Assembly: GCA_034005165.1 (NCBI GenBank) | Contig: JAVEVE010000009.1 | Span: 1-37,113, forward strand | DNA: 37,113 nt | Reading direction: 5' to 3' | Origin: UBA1573 sp034005165 | GTDB lineage: Bacteria; Pseudomonadota; Alphaproteobacteria; Micavibrionales; Micavibrionaceae | Shown here: positions 26,118-34,066 of the stretch, one piece after another | How positions within the stretch are numbered: position 1 is the stretch's first letter | Layout of the letters: each line of letters opens with the position of its first letter | Translations under genes and position numbers: made by a program | The notes under the pieces: generated by a model | Told to the model about the DNA's origin: nothing | The model's database searches: none | Seen by the model: only the letters and a program-made list of their open reading frames with translations

Positions 26118-26351
26118 CTATTCCTTATCTCCATTCCTTGCAGAAAGGGGAGGCGTGAGGGACAGTTTAATCCCGAGTGTTTGTAAAACAGTGAGCACCT
26201 TGCCGATTTGGCAGGTTGGCTTTCCCTTCTCCAGTTCGATAATAAAGCGCAAGCCAGTGCCTGATGTCAGGGCCAAGTCTTTCTGGGTAACTCCCATGGC
26301 TTTGCGTGTATTGCGAACCAGTTCGCCGATGTGCTCAGGTGTAAATTTCAT
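26118..26351 (-). CDS. hipB: HipB-like XRE antitoxin (second copy)
   Basis: Helix-turn-helix protein of 77 residues: ELVRNTRKAMGVTQKDLALTSGTGLRFIIELEKGKPTC, then IGKVLTVLQTLGIKLSL, which is the classical HipB/Y4mF pattern. I choose the ATG at 26351 (MKFTPEH) because the longer start at 26384 would sit inside and beyond the operator at 26357-26378. It precedes hipA by two bases. It should neutralise the kinase and repress the operon through the two operators upstream. Confidence 0.88.
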   Translation of the reverse strand: MKFTPEHIGELVRNTRKAMGVTQKDLALTSGTGLRFIIELEKGKPTCQIGKVLTVLQTLGIKLSLTPPLSARNGDKE

Positions 26352-26356
26352 ATCAT

Positions 26357-26428
26357 AATATTCCCGTACAGGAACATTATGCACGATTTTGCTTAAATAA
26401 CAAGTAAATATTCCTGTTCGGGAATATT
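26357..26428 (-). promoter_or_regulatory. Two operators of the second hipBA operon
   Basis: AATATTCC-N6-GGAATATT is perfect at 26407-26428. A copy with one mismatch (AATATTCC-N6-GGAACATT) lies at 26357-26378, just before the hipB start. The two are 50 bases apart. The layout is like the TATCC-N8-GGATA operators known for E. coli HipB, though the sequence differs. Confidence 0.65.
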
Positions 26429-26560
26429 TTATGCTAAAAGCCTTATATTTTTAAAAATAATTACCGATCGGTAATATTTTTATATTTGAAGACCTTTAGG
26501 GTGAGGGGCTGTAAACAACAAGTGTATTGGCGCTTATTGTCAAAAGCAAGATGCGGGTTT

Positions 26561-26803
26561 TCACGCGCATCTGAAGATGTAGTTTTTACCTGCGATGGTG
26601 GCTTCGGAATAATCCATACCGAGGTCTCGGGCGATAGCGTCAAGATCGAGGTAATACCGGATGTTTTCTGAAATATTGCCGAACAAGCCTTCTTCGATAA
26701 ATTGTTCTGCCAAGTCACGAAGGCTATCAAGTTCATAAATGTCGATGTCGTATCCGTCCGGATCATCCGAACTGTAATCGAAGTTATAAACCCATTCCAG
26801 CAC
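26561..26803 (-). pseudogene. Truncated ardA-like antirestriction gene
   Basis: About 75 codons that match the C-terminal part of the intact gene at 32510-33070 closely in DNA and protein (shared NFDYS-DDPDGYDIDIYELD, LRDLAEQFIEEGLFG, DLDAIARDL, TIAGKNYIFRCA). Similarity stops abruptly at about 26790, where the intact copy continues CGYNFDYS towards its N-terminus. The first two thirds of the gene are missing. The differences scattered through the shared part show the copies are not recent. The remnant has a nominal ATG (MLEW) but is unlikely to make a working protein. Confidence 0.8.
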
Positions 26804-26845
26804 ACCGTGGGACTAAACACCTAACCACTGCCGAATACGCCGATT

Positions 26846-26873
26846 TATGCATCAGGGCATGCCCTGATGCATA
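26846..26873. repeat. 28-bp perfect palindrome
   Basis: The half TATGCATCAGGGCA is followed directly by its reverse complement. There is no T-run after it. It lies between the truncated ardA copy and the Fur-family regulator, near the break of the truncated gene. It could be a protein-binding site, a cruciform, or a mobile-element trace. Confidence 0.6.
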
Positions 26874-26994
26874 GCCAAGGAGACTGGATTTTCTCTCTCC
26901 ATTTGGTTCAAACTTTGGGTCAAGACCATGTTTCATGGCCTATTTGACTTAATATGCCTGATATATAGGAATGTTTATGGGTGTAAATAAATTT

Positions 26995-27039
26995 ATAGAA
27001 TATAAAAATATTTATTGATTAAATATTTTTATATTCTAT
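26995..27039 (+). promoter_or_regulatory. Large inverted-repeat operator of the fur-like/katG operon
   Basis: A perfect 19-base inverted repeat (left arm 26995-27013, starting ATAGAATATAAAAATATTT; right arm 27021-27039) with a seven-base centre ATTGATT. It ends nine bases before the regulator start codon. AT-rich dyads of this kind are typical binding sites of Fur/PerR proteins, and the position implies autoregulation together with katG. Being so long, it could also fold in the mRNA leader. Confidence 0.65.
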
Positions 27040-27048
27040 GTTCGTGGG

Positions 27049-27486
27049 ATGAACCATCGATATTACGACATTCTGAAGCAAAAAAATCTCAGCCTGACGG
27101 CGGTACGGTTGTCGTTGCTGGAGGCTATTGAGGAACAACCCCATTCGGATGCGAATGTTATTTTTGCAAATGTACAACGGAAGATACCGTCCGTAACAAT
27201 TCAGGCCGTGTATAACAATCTGAACGCGCTGAGCGATGCGGGGATTATCAGAGAGATTAAACCGAAGGGAAGTTCTTCTCTTTATGAAACCAGAATAGAT
27301 GATAATCATCATCATGTTATTTGTCGTTCCTGCGGAAAAATTGGAGATACGGAGTGTAAGGGCTGCGCGCCATGTCTGGTGCCAACCGATTCTCATGGCT
27401 TTCAATTAGATGAGGCCGAAGTTGTTTTCTGGGGACTCTGTCCCCAATGCCAAAAATCATACCATAAACAAAAGGAGATAAAATAA
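27049..27486 (+). CDS. Fur-family regulator, probably peroxide-responsive
   Basis: 145 residues. The N-terminal winged helix includes LSLTAVRLSLLEAI and SVTIQAVYNNLNALSDAGIIREIK (recognition helix). The dimerisation and metal part has DDNHHHVICRSCGKIGD, a CxxC zinc pair in CRSC and a second in CPQC, with extra cysteines (ECKGCAPC). Its stop overlaps the katG start (TAATG), so the two are translated together. Pairing of a Fur-family gene with katG is known for mycobacterial FurA-KatG, and PerR proteins govern catalases, so hydrogen peroxide sensing is the best guess; iron sensing is the alternative. The 45-bp dyad just upstream is its likely operator. Confidence 0.88.
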   Translation: MNHRYYDILKQKNLSLTAVRLSLLEAIEEQPHSDANVIFANVQRKIPSVTIQAVYNNLNALSDAGIIREIKPKGSSSLYETRIDDNHHHVICRSCGKIGDTECKGCAPCLVPTDSHGFQLDEAEVVFWGLCPQCQKSYHKQKEIK

Positions 27487-29645
27487 TGGCAAGTACCGGA
27501 AAATGCCCTGTTATGCATGGCGCAACAACATCAATGGCCAAGTCCAATATGGATTGGTGGCCGAACGCCCTTAACCTTGATATTTTGCATCAGCATGATG
27601 TGAAGACCCAGCCGAACGATAAGGATTTTAATTACCGCGAAGCGGTTAAAACGCTGGATTTCGAGGCGCTGAAAAAAGACATCAAGGAATTGTTGCATAA
27701 TTCCCAAGACTGGTGGCCTGCGGACTGGGGACATTACGGGCCGATGATGGTTCGCGTGTCATGGCATGCAGCTGGATCGTATCGTGCAACCGACGGGCGT
27801 GGAGGCGGAAACACTGGAAACCAGCGCTTTGCGCCTTTGAATTCCTGGCCGGATAACGTGAATACGGATAAGGGGCGCCGTTTGTTGTGGCCGATTAAAA
27901 AGAAATACGGCAACAAATTAAGCTGGGCTGATTTGCTGATGTTTGTTGGGACGGTTGCTTATGAAGATATGGGTTTGAAAACCTATGGCTTTGCTTTTGG
28001 TCGCGAAGATATATGGCATCCCGAAAAAGATACATATTGGGGGAATGAAAAGAAATGGTTGGAACCGTCTGATGGACGGTATGCAGATGTGACAAAGCCC
28101 GATACTTTGGATAATCCGCTGGCTGCTGTGCAGATGGGGTTAATCTATGTGAACCCTGAAGGCGTAAACGGCAAACCTGACCCTATAGCAACCGCGGCGC
28201 AAATCCGCGAAACCTTTGCCCGTATGGGAATGGATGACGAAGAAACGGCGGCATTGACTGTCGGTGGTCACACTGTCGGGAAGTGTCATGGGAATGGCCG
28301 CGCTGAAGATTTGAGTCCGGATCCCGAAGCGTCCGATCTGGAATATCAGGGGATGGGGTGGTTCAATACCAAAAAACGCGGTATCGGTCGTGATACGGTG
28401 GTCAGCGGGATTGAAGGTGCATGGACGACTAACCCGACGCAATGGGATAATGAATATTTGTATCTGTTGCTGACATATGATTGGGAATTAAAGAAAAGTC
28501 CCGCCGGTGCGAACCAGTATGAGCCCATCGATATCAAGGAAGAAGACAAACCCGTCGATGTGGAGGACCCGTCTATCCGTTATAATCCGATTATGACGGA
28601 TGCCGATATGGCGATGAAAGTTGACCCTGTCTATCGTGCGATTTGCGAGAAGTTTTACGGTGACCATGATTATTTGTCCGAAACATTCGCGCGCGCTTGG
28701 TTTAAACTGACCCACCGTGATATGGGGCCAAGCTCACGTTATATCGGGCCTTATGTGCCTAAGGAAGAACTGGTCTGGCAAGATCCTGTACCGCGAGGTT
28801 CAACGGGGTATAACATTGATGTCGCTAAAGAAAAAATTGCCAAGAGCGGTTTGTCAATTGCCGAGATGGTATCAACGGCATGGGACAGTGCGCGGACGTT
28901 CCGCGGGTCGGATAATCGTGGAGGAGCAAACGGAGCGCGTATCCGTCTTGCGCCACAGAAAGATTGGGAAGGGAACGAGCCAACCCGTCTGGCAAAAGTT
29001 TTGTCCGTGCTGGAGCCGATTGCGGCAGAGGTCGGGGCAAGCGTTGCCGATATCATTGTCCTTGCGGGGGCTGTCGGTATCGAGGCAGCGGCAAAAGCAG
29101 CCGGATATGACGTGACTGTTCCTTTCGTTGCAGGAAGAGGGGATGCAAGCGCGGTACAGACTGATGCGGACTCGTTCAAATATCTGGAGCCTGTGGCAGA
29201 CGGATTCCGTAACTGGATGAAGAAAGACTATGTCGTTACTGCGGAAGAATTGTTGCTTGACCGTGCGCAGCTTTTGGGGTTGAGCGCGAAAGAAATGGCA
29301 GTTCTGATAGGCGGTATGCGTGTAATGGACACCAATTTCGGCGGGACAAAACATGGAGTCTTTACCGACCGTGCCGGTGCATTAACGAATGACTTTTTCG
29401 TGAACCTGACAGATATGGCTTATAAATGGATCCCTGTGGGGGCTAACCTTTATAACATTGTCGACCGCAAGACGGGCGAAACCAAATGGACGGCCACGCG
29501 CGTTGATCTGGTTTTTGGGTCAAATTCTATCTTGCGCGCCTATGCGGAAGTTTATGCGCAGGATGATAATGCGGGCAAGTTTGTGAATGACTTTATCGCC
29601 ACATGGGTCAAGGTCATGAATGCCGACCGGTTCGATGTTGCATAA
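27486..29645 (+). CDS. katG: Catalase-peroxidase
   Basis: Haem enzyme that removes hydrogen peroxide by catalase and peroxidase reactions. At 719 residues it is the usual bacterial two-domain length. Distal site: Arg90, Trp93 and His94 in MVRVSWHAAGSYR. The Met-Tyr-Trp crosslink partners are present: Trp93, Tyr in MGLIYVNPEG and Met in TFARMGMDDEE. The proximal His is in LTVGGHTVGKCHG. The C-terminal domain has the degenerate second peroxidase copy (LVWQDPVPRG, AWDSARTFRGSDNRGGANGARIRLAPQKDWEGNEP). There is no signal peptide, so it is cytosolic. It is co-transcribed with the Fur-family regulator and ends at a hairpin terminator. Confidence 0.97.
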   Translation: MASTGKCPVMHGATTSMAKSNMDWWPNALNLDILHQHDVKTQPNDKDFNYREAVKTLDFEALKKDIKELLHNSQDWWPADWGHYGPMMVRVSWHAAGSYRATDGRGGGNTGNQRFAPLNSWPDNVNTDKGRRLLWPIKKKYGNKLSWADLLMFVGTVAYEDMGLKTYGFAFGREDIWHPEKDTYWGNEKKWLEPSDGRYADVTKPDTLDNPLAAVQMGLIYVNPEGVNGKPDPIATAAQIRETFARMGMDDEETAALTVGGHTVGKCHGNGRAEDLSPDPEASDLEYQGMGWFNTKKRGIGRDTVVSGIEGAWTTNPTQWDNEYLYLLLTYDWELKKSPAGANQYEPIDIKEEDKPVDVEDPSIRYNPIMTDADMAMKVDPVYRAICEKFYGDHDYLSETFARAWFKLTHRDMGPSSRYIGPYVPKEELVWQDPVPRGSTGYNIDVAKEKIAKSGLSIAEMVSTAWDSARTFRGSDNRGGANGARIRLAPQKDWEGNEPTRLAKVLSVLEPIAAEVGASVADIIVLAGAVGIEAAAKAAGYDVTVPFVAGRGDASAVQTDADSFKYLEPVADGFRNWMKKDYVVTAEELLLDRAQLLGLSAKEMAVLIGGMRVMDTNFGGTKHGVFTDRAGALTNDFFVNLTDMAYKWIPVGANLYNIVDRKTGETKWTATRVDLVFGSNSILRAYAEVYAQDDNAGKFVNDFIATWVKVMNADRFDVA

Positions 29646-29674
29646 GTAATATTACCGTTTTACCGTGACGGATG

Positions 29675-29705
29675 GGCGCCGATACACCCTTATCGGCGCC
29701 TGTTC
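29675..29705 (+). terminator. Terminator after katG
   Basis: GGCGCCGATA (29675-29684) pairs with TATCGGCGCC (29691-29700) over a six-base loop, followed by a weak T-rich stretch. A second hairpin, CCTGTTC (29699-29705) with GAACAGG (29716-29722), overlaps it and may serve the convergent methyltransferase gene. Confidence 0.7.
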
Positions 29706-29722
29706 TATTTAAGAGGAACAGG

Positions 29723-30337
29723 TCAGGAGTTCTTTTTGCGGCAGATAAATTGGGTGACAAAGGCTTTTCCGCTGTGGAATGTGCCTTCGTTTACTTCTCT
29801 TTCATATTCTTTCCGCAAGATAGTGTCTTGTCCCGCAAAAGCCATGTCCAGTTCATTAAGCAGGATAAGCCAGTCAATCTGTTTCGGGCCGCCTGTGCCG
29901 TATTGCATCTCCAGTTGGTTGGGGTGGTATGCTTCTAACAAAAAGATGCCGTTCGGTTTTAAACTTTGCAATGACTGTTTGAATGTCCTTTGACGTGTCG
30001 CTGGGTCGGTATGCGCAAAGATAGAGATAATGGCATCCCATTTATTAGTGCCGAAATCAAAATCATTGATGTCGGTCACGATATAGTCCAGTGCGACATG
30101 ATTTTCTTTTGCCAATTTTTCGGCTTTAATTTTTCCGGATGCAGAAAAATCGATGGCAGTGATGTTATGCCCATGACTTGCCAGAAAAGCAGAATTTCGC
30201 CCTTCGCCTTCGGCAAGGCACAGGATTTTGCTTTTTGGTGGAAACAGGTCAAGTGAAGACTCTAAAAACTGGTTTGGTGCGACACCATAAACATAGTCTT
30301 CCTGTGCGTAACGGTCATTCCAGAATTGTTTGCTCAT
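29723..30337 (-). CDS. TehB-like class I SAM-dependent methyltransferase
   Basis: About 204 residues from the ATG at 30337 (MSKQFWNDRY), which has AAAGGA upstream; the frame reaches 30358 without added family sequence. The N-terminal FWNDRYAQEDYVYGVAPNQFL is typical of small TehB/thiopurine-type methyltransferases. The SAM site is ILCLAEGEGRNSAFLASHG, a variant of motif I, followed by ITAIDFSASG, and the late motif LLEAYHPNQLEMQYGTGGP. Related enzymes methylate tellurite, thiols or other small molecules; the substrate here is not known. It is convergent with katG. Confidence 0.85.
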   Translation of the reverse strand: MSKQFWNDRYAQEDYVYGVAPNQFLESSLDLFPPKSKILCLAEGEGRNSAFLASHGHNITAIDFSASGKIKAEKLAKENHVALDYIVTDINDFDFGTNKWDAIISIFAHTDPATRQRTFKQSLQSLKPNGIFLLEAYHPNQLEMQYGTGGPKQIDWLILLNELDMAFAGQDTILRKEYEREVNEGTFHSGKAFVTQFICRKKNS

Positions 30338-30461
30338 ATAACTTTTTCCTTTTATCACAAAGATGTAGCGGTTTTTCAGGAAAAATCAATTCGCATGGGG
30401 TGGCGGAGGTCGGCGAGTGTTGTGTGTGGGGGTGCAGTGCATGAAATATAGACTAAAATAT

Positions 30462-30490
30462 TTGCATATTTTGCGCTCTTTCTCTATAAT
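30462..30490 (+). promoter_or_regulatory. Sigma-70-type promoter of the AbiEi-like gene
   Basis: -35 TTGCAT (30462-30467) and a perfect -10 TATAAT (30485-30490) are separated by 17 bases. The ribosome-binding site AGGAGG (30498-30503) follows almost at once, so the leader is very short. Confidence 0.7.
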
Positions 30491-30509
30491 CAAGAGTAGG
30501 AGGCTGTAA

Positions 30510-31079
30510 ATGACGGCTGTATTGGCACTTAAAAGCAATCTGACACGAGGGAATGTCTATCGCCGTTCTGACCTTGCCCAATGGTCGAATGCGGTGGATC
30601 GCCATGTGCAATTGCTTGTGAAGAACGGGGAGTTAAAAAAGCTCTCCGGTGGGGTTTATTATTATCCGAAACAAACAGCCTTTGGTGCCGTTCCTCCGAA
30701 AGATGAAGATTTAGTGCGTGCCTTTTTGAAAGATGATCGTTTCTTTATAGCCTCTCTTAATGCTTATAACGGTTTAGGCATAGGGGCGACACAGCTTTAT
30801 AACGAGCAGCTTGTTTATAACTCCAAGCGTGACGGGCGGTATGAACTTGGCGGTCGTACATTCTATTTTATAAAACGCCCGCACTTCCCGAACGAAGTCA
30901 CAGAAGAATTTCTGCTGGTTGATCTGCTCAATAATCTACATCTCTTGGCAGAGAATACAAATGTACTGCTTGAAAAGGTTGCGGAAAAAGCCAAACGCTT
31001 AAGTCCACAAGCCCTGCAAAAGGCTGTTCAGGATTTCGGCGGCCTTCGCGCCAAGAAGTTCTTTGCCAAACTCTTTTAA
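30510..31079 (+). CDS. AbiEi/DUF6088-like protein without visible toxin partner
   Basis: 189 residues. The N-terminal winged-helix part reads GNVYRRSDLAQWSNAVDRHVQLLVKNGELKKLSGGVYYYPKQTAFG, the form of AbiEi/DUF6088 antitoxins (a wHTH followed by GxYY.P). The C-terminal half is compatible with the rest of that family (FFIASLNAYNGLGIGATQLYN, ELGGRTFYFIKRPHFP). AbiEi normally sits before the AbiEii nucleotidyltransferase toxin, but the next gene is an unrelated DUF4143 ATPase 175 bases on. Perfect AGGAGG six bases before the ATG and a strong promoter suggest good expression. It may be an orphan antitoxin or a stand-alone regulator. Confidence 0.7.
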   Translation: MTAVLALKSNLTRGNVYRRSDLAQWSNAVDRHVQLLVKNGELKKLSGGVYYYPKQTAFGAVPPKDEDLVRAFLKDDRFFIASLNAYNGLGIGATQLYNEQLVYNSKRDGRYELGGRTFYFIKRPHFPNEVTEEFLLVDLLNNLHLLAENTNVLLEKVAEKAKRLSPQALQKAVQDFGGLRAKKFFAKLF

Positions 31080-31156
31080 GGTTATAGAGTAGGGCATGGC
31101 TTCGCCCGATTTTCTAAAAATATGATCTTTTATATTGCTATTGTATAAATAGCAGA

Positions 31157-31195
31157 ATTTGTAATGTACAAATCGCCCATATTCTAATGTACATT
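31157..31195 (+). promoter_or_regulatory. Putative operator with two TGTACA-centred dyads
   Basis: ATTTGTA-ATG-TACAAAT (31157-31173) is a perfect inverted repeat. AATGTACATT (31186-31195) is a second palindrome. Both contain AATGTACA, and the two TGTACA cores are 23 bases apart, about two helical turns. They lie upstream of the DUF4143 ATPase gene. The binding protein is unknown. Confidence 0.45.
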
Positions 31196-31254
31196 TTGCC
31201 AAACTGCTGGTATGCTGAAGTTAGCTTGTATTTTCAAGCAGGGAGGTATTTGGT

Positions 31255-32496
31255 ATGTCCGATTATTCACGCTGGCAAGAAGGTGGTTTAGAACAGGCAC
31301 TGGCGACTCGTCGTGTTGTTATGCTCACTGGCCCTCGTCAATGCGGTAAGACGACCCTTGCTCGCAAATTTGTGTCGGAGAATGTTGCCTATAGAACATT
31401 GGATGATGTGGCCGCACGACAAGCTGCTGAAGCAGACCCTCATTTGTTTGTAGATTACGCTCCTGAAGATGGGACGCTCATCATTGATGAAATTCAAAAA
31501 GTTCCTGATTTAATTCCAGCGATTAAAAAAGCCGTGGATCAGAACAATAAGGCGGGGCAATTCCTGATTACAGGATCGGCGAATATCCTGAATTTACCAA
31601 CGGTCACCGAGTCTCTAGCAGGAAGAATTGGCAAAGTTCGCTTGCGACCATTATCACAAGGGGAAATCGCAGGAGCCTCACCAACTTTTCTGGAAAGGGC
31701 TTTTGCTCAGGATTTCAAGCGGCCCAAAAATCGTTACAACAGAAATGATCTTATTGAGATGATATTCAGGGGCGGCTTTCCCGAAGCCATAAGGTTGGAA
31801 GGAAAAGCACGGAGAAACTGGCATATTGATTACGTTGATGCACTTATTGAACATGATTTGAATGATATTGCGAATATCCGGCAAGTTGATGTGATGAAAG
31901 ATTTGGTTAGGGTTTTGGCTGCATGGTCATCAAAATTTATGGATGTGTCTGCTATCGGTTCTGTCTTTTCATCGGATCGTCGAACCTTGTCCAGCTATAT
32001 TAGCGCACTTAAATCCTTTTATGTTGTTGAATCTGTTCCGGCTTGGCACAAGACGGATTACGACCGTGTTGGTAAGCAAGATAAACTCTTTATGGCAGAC
32101 ACGGGAATGATGACGGCCCTTTTGGGCTGGAAGCCTTCGGATTTTGCAAGCGATCCGGACAAAGTGGGGAAGGCGTTTGAAACATTTGCCTATAATGAGT
32201 TAGCCTCACAGATAGATGCCGCAGAAGATGTATATCATCTTTACCAGTATCGGGATCGTGTGAAGAGGGAAATTGATTTCATCATTGAAAGTGGTGACAG
32301 ATCAATCTTGGCGGTAGAAGTCAAATCCGGAATTACAGTTAAAAATTCGGATTTCAAGCATATTGAATTTTTCAGGGACAATCTGGCCAAGAAAAAAACT
32401 GTCATCGGTATAATTCTCTATGCCGGAGATGAAATTTTGCCGTTCGGAAAAAACCTATGGGCAATCCCTTTCGATTGTATGTGGATAAAAAATTAA
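31255..32496 (+). CDS. AAA_14/DUF4143-family ATPase
   Basis: 413 residues. Walker A is LTGPRQCGKTTLARKF (about residues 24-39), Walker B is GTLIIDEIQKVPDLIPAIK, and ITGSAN serves as sensor, all typical of the AAA_14 domain. The C-terminal DUF4143 part carries VKREIDFIIESGDRSILAVEVKSG, which has the spacing of a PD-(D/E)xK-like nuclease core (Asp, then Glu-x-Lys). The family is widespread and often mobile, with no agreed function. GGGAGG precedes the ATG. The gene converges with ardA, 13 bases apart, and is probably controlled through the dyads at 31157-31195. Confidence 0.88.
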   Translation: MSDYSRWQEGGLEQALATRRVVMLTGPRQCGKTTLARKFVSENVAYRTLDDVAARQAAEADPHLFVDYAPEDGTLIIDEIQKVPDLIPAIKKAVDQNNKAGQFLITGSANILNLPTVTESLAGRIGKVRLRPLSQGEIAGASPTFLERAFAQDFKRPKNRYNRNDLIEMIFRGGFPEAIRLEGKARRNWHIDYVDALIEHDLNDIANIRQVDVMKDLVRVLAAWSSKFMDVSAIGSVFSSDRRTLSSYISALKSFYVVESVPAWHKTDYDRVGKQDKLFMADTGMMTALLGWKPSDFASDPDKVGKAFETFAYNELASQIDAAEDVYHLYQYRDRVKREIDFIIESGDRSILAVEVKSGITVKNSDFKHIEFFRDNLAKKKTVIGIILYAGDEILPFGKNLWAIPFDCMWIKN

Positions 32497-32509
32497 AAAG
32501 ATGCGCAAG

Positions 32510-33070
32510 TCACGCGCATCTGAAAATGTAGTTTTTACCTGCAATGGTGGTTTCGGAATAATCCATGGCGAGATCACGGGCGATAGCGTCAAGATCGAGG
32601 TAGTAACGAATGTTTTCTGGAATATCTCCGAATAAACCTTCTTCAATAAATTGTTCAGCTAGGTCTCGAAGGCTATCTAGCTCATAGATGTCGATGTCAT
32701 ATCCGTCAGGGTCATCCGTGCTATAATCGAAGTTATAACCGCATTCGCGAGTGGCAAGAATAATCCTGATTTTCTGGTCATCAGAGAAGTATTCTGAGGC
32801 GTTGAAATAATCACCTATCGTGTCTTGGTGGATGGAAAGGGCTTTGAATAATTCACAGTCAAAATCATCACCGTCGATAAACTGGATTTCAAATTCTTCA
32901 ACCAAATCGCCATAGTGGTTTAAAAGATTGGCTGATTTCTCGTTATACTCTTCCAAGCTGTGGAAATAAAAGCCATGAGCAGAGATGTCGTAGGGTTGAG
33001 CAAAGAGCAAAGGCTCTTGGGTCTGGATTTGAAGTTGGAATTCCGGAGATAAACAAGTTTCTTTTTGCAT
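32510..33070 (-). CDS. ardA: ArdA-like antirestriction protein
   Basis: 186 residues, very acidic. ArdA proteins mimic the charge and shape of about 40 bp of DNA and block type I restriction enzymes. Family-like features are YDISAHGFYFHSLEEYNEK, EEFEIQFIDGDDFDCELFKAL, an acidic central stretch (DDPDGYDIDIYELDSLRDLAEQFIEEG) and the ending ENIRYYLDLDAIARDL...TIAGKNYIFRC, close to the usual ArdA close. AAGGAAG stands about six bases before the ATG. Such genes travel on plasmids and conjugative elements, which supports a mobile region here. A truncated relative lies at 26561-26803. Confidence 0.83.
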   Translation of the reverse strand: MQKETCLSPEFQLQIQTQEPLLFAQPYDISAHGFYFHSLEEYNEKSANLLNHYGDLVEEFEIQFIDGDDFDCELFKALSIHQDTIGDYFNASEYFSDDQKIRIILATRECGYNFDYSTDDPDGYDIDIYELDSLRDLAEQFIEEGLFGDIPENIRYYLDLDAIARDLAMDYSETTIAGKNYIFRCA

Positions 33071-33319
33071 GATGTTCTTCCTTTCTCGGTTTGTTATCGA
33101 ACGCCGAAAAAGTCAGGCGGGGGATTAAGCAGCTTGTGCATGGTCAACACGGGAAGTGGAGCGGGCAGCGCCATTGCAGAAGAGGCTCACCTGTCCATAA
33201 AGGCGGTCTATAACGATAGCAAGACGGGGAATGGAAGGGATGTCATGAAATTTATTATTTTAGATACTTTGAATTTAAGCAAATAGAAATGGGTAGAGTC
33301 TTTATATATAAGTTCAGGT

Positions 33320-34066
33320 TTAGAAATTTCTGAATTGAATATCAAAATTTTTTGCTTTTGGGATAGCCTTCATATCCAAAGGCCTGGTTTGTGGAGCGAG
33401 AAACCCGAGAGTTGGGCGGTCATTATCCGCACGAAAATTCTGAATGGAATAAGTTCCACCATATTTTCTGAGCTCTAGATCATTTATAATCTCGATAACA
33501 TCAGTTTCGTTCATCAACCCTGTATGGACTGTTGTGCGAACTTCAAAAGGGATGTGAGTTTGAGAACACAAAATATCAAGAGTTTCGGAGAATTTCTCAA
33601 ATTTTTCGACACCTGTGACCTTTTTGAATTTGTGAGAAGGCGCTTTATAATCCAGCGCGATATAATCCAGAAATCCTTTCTCCAGAAACTCGCGGATCAT
33701 ATCTGGCCGAAGACCATTTGTATCCAGCTTGATAGCATAGCCAAGATCTTTTATTTTCTGAATGAATTCTTCCAACGCAGGGTAAGAAGAAGCTTCTCCA
33801 CCAGAGAGAACAACACCATCCAAAAGCCCGCGACGCTTGTGCAAAAATTTCATGACATCTTCGACCGTGCCTCGCCCTTTTCCTTTGACAATCTGGGGAT
33901 TATGACAGTACCCGCAGCGCATGTTGCATCCTGTAAACCAGATAATGCAGGCGGTATGACCCGGGAAGTCCAACATTGTAAATGGTGTAATCGCATAAAT
34001 AGGAAGAGTCCCCTCCATCAAGGTGGGGGGCTCTTTAGTTTTATTTTTGGCTAGTTTTTCTATCAT
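33320..34066 (-). CDS. nrdG: Anaerobic ribonucleotide reductase activating protein
   Basis: Radical SAM enzyme that makes the glycyl radical on NrdD under anaerobic conditions. The iron-sulfur motif CxxxCxxC is in WFTGCNMRCGYCHNPQ, with GGE in VVLSGGEASSYP and IKLDTNGLRPD downstream. The sequence is of the NrdG2/TIGR02495 type (starts with ITPFTMLDFPGHTACIIW). The ATG at 34066 overlaps the nrdD stop (TAATG), so I prefer it to the frame's upstream ATG at 34102. Product 248 residues. No other glycyl-radical enzyme is visible nearby, so NrdD is the clear partner. Confidence 0.94.
   Translation of the reverse strand: MIEKLAKNKTKEPPTLMEGTLPIYAITPFTMLDFPGHTACIIWFTGCNMRCGYCHNPQIVKGKGRGTVEDVMKFLHKRRGLLDGVVLSGGEASSYPALEEFIQKIKDLGYAIKLDTNGLRPDMIREFLEKGFLDYIALDYKAPSHKFKKVTGVEKFEKFSETLDILCSQTHIPFEVRTTVHTGLMNETDVIEIINDLELRKYGGTYSIQNFRADNDRPTLGFLAPQTRPLDMKAIPKAKNFDIQFRNF

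Noticed and set aside
33065..33286. 73-codon plus-strand frame upstream of ardA
   Set aside because: It begins inside the ardA start and would overlap its ribosome-binding site. The second half (from about 33140) could be a decayed fragment of another gene, but I cannot name it. The rest of the 33071-33319 gap shows nothing else.
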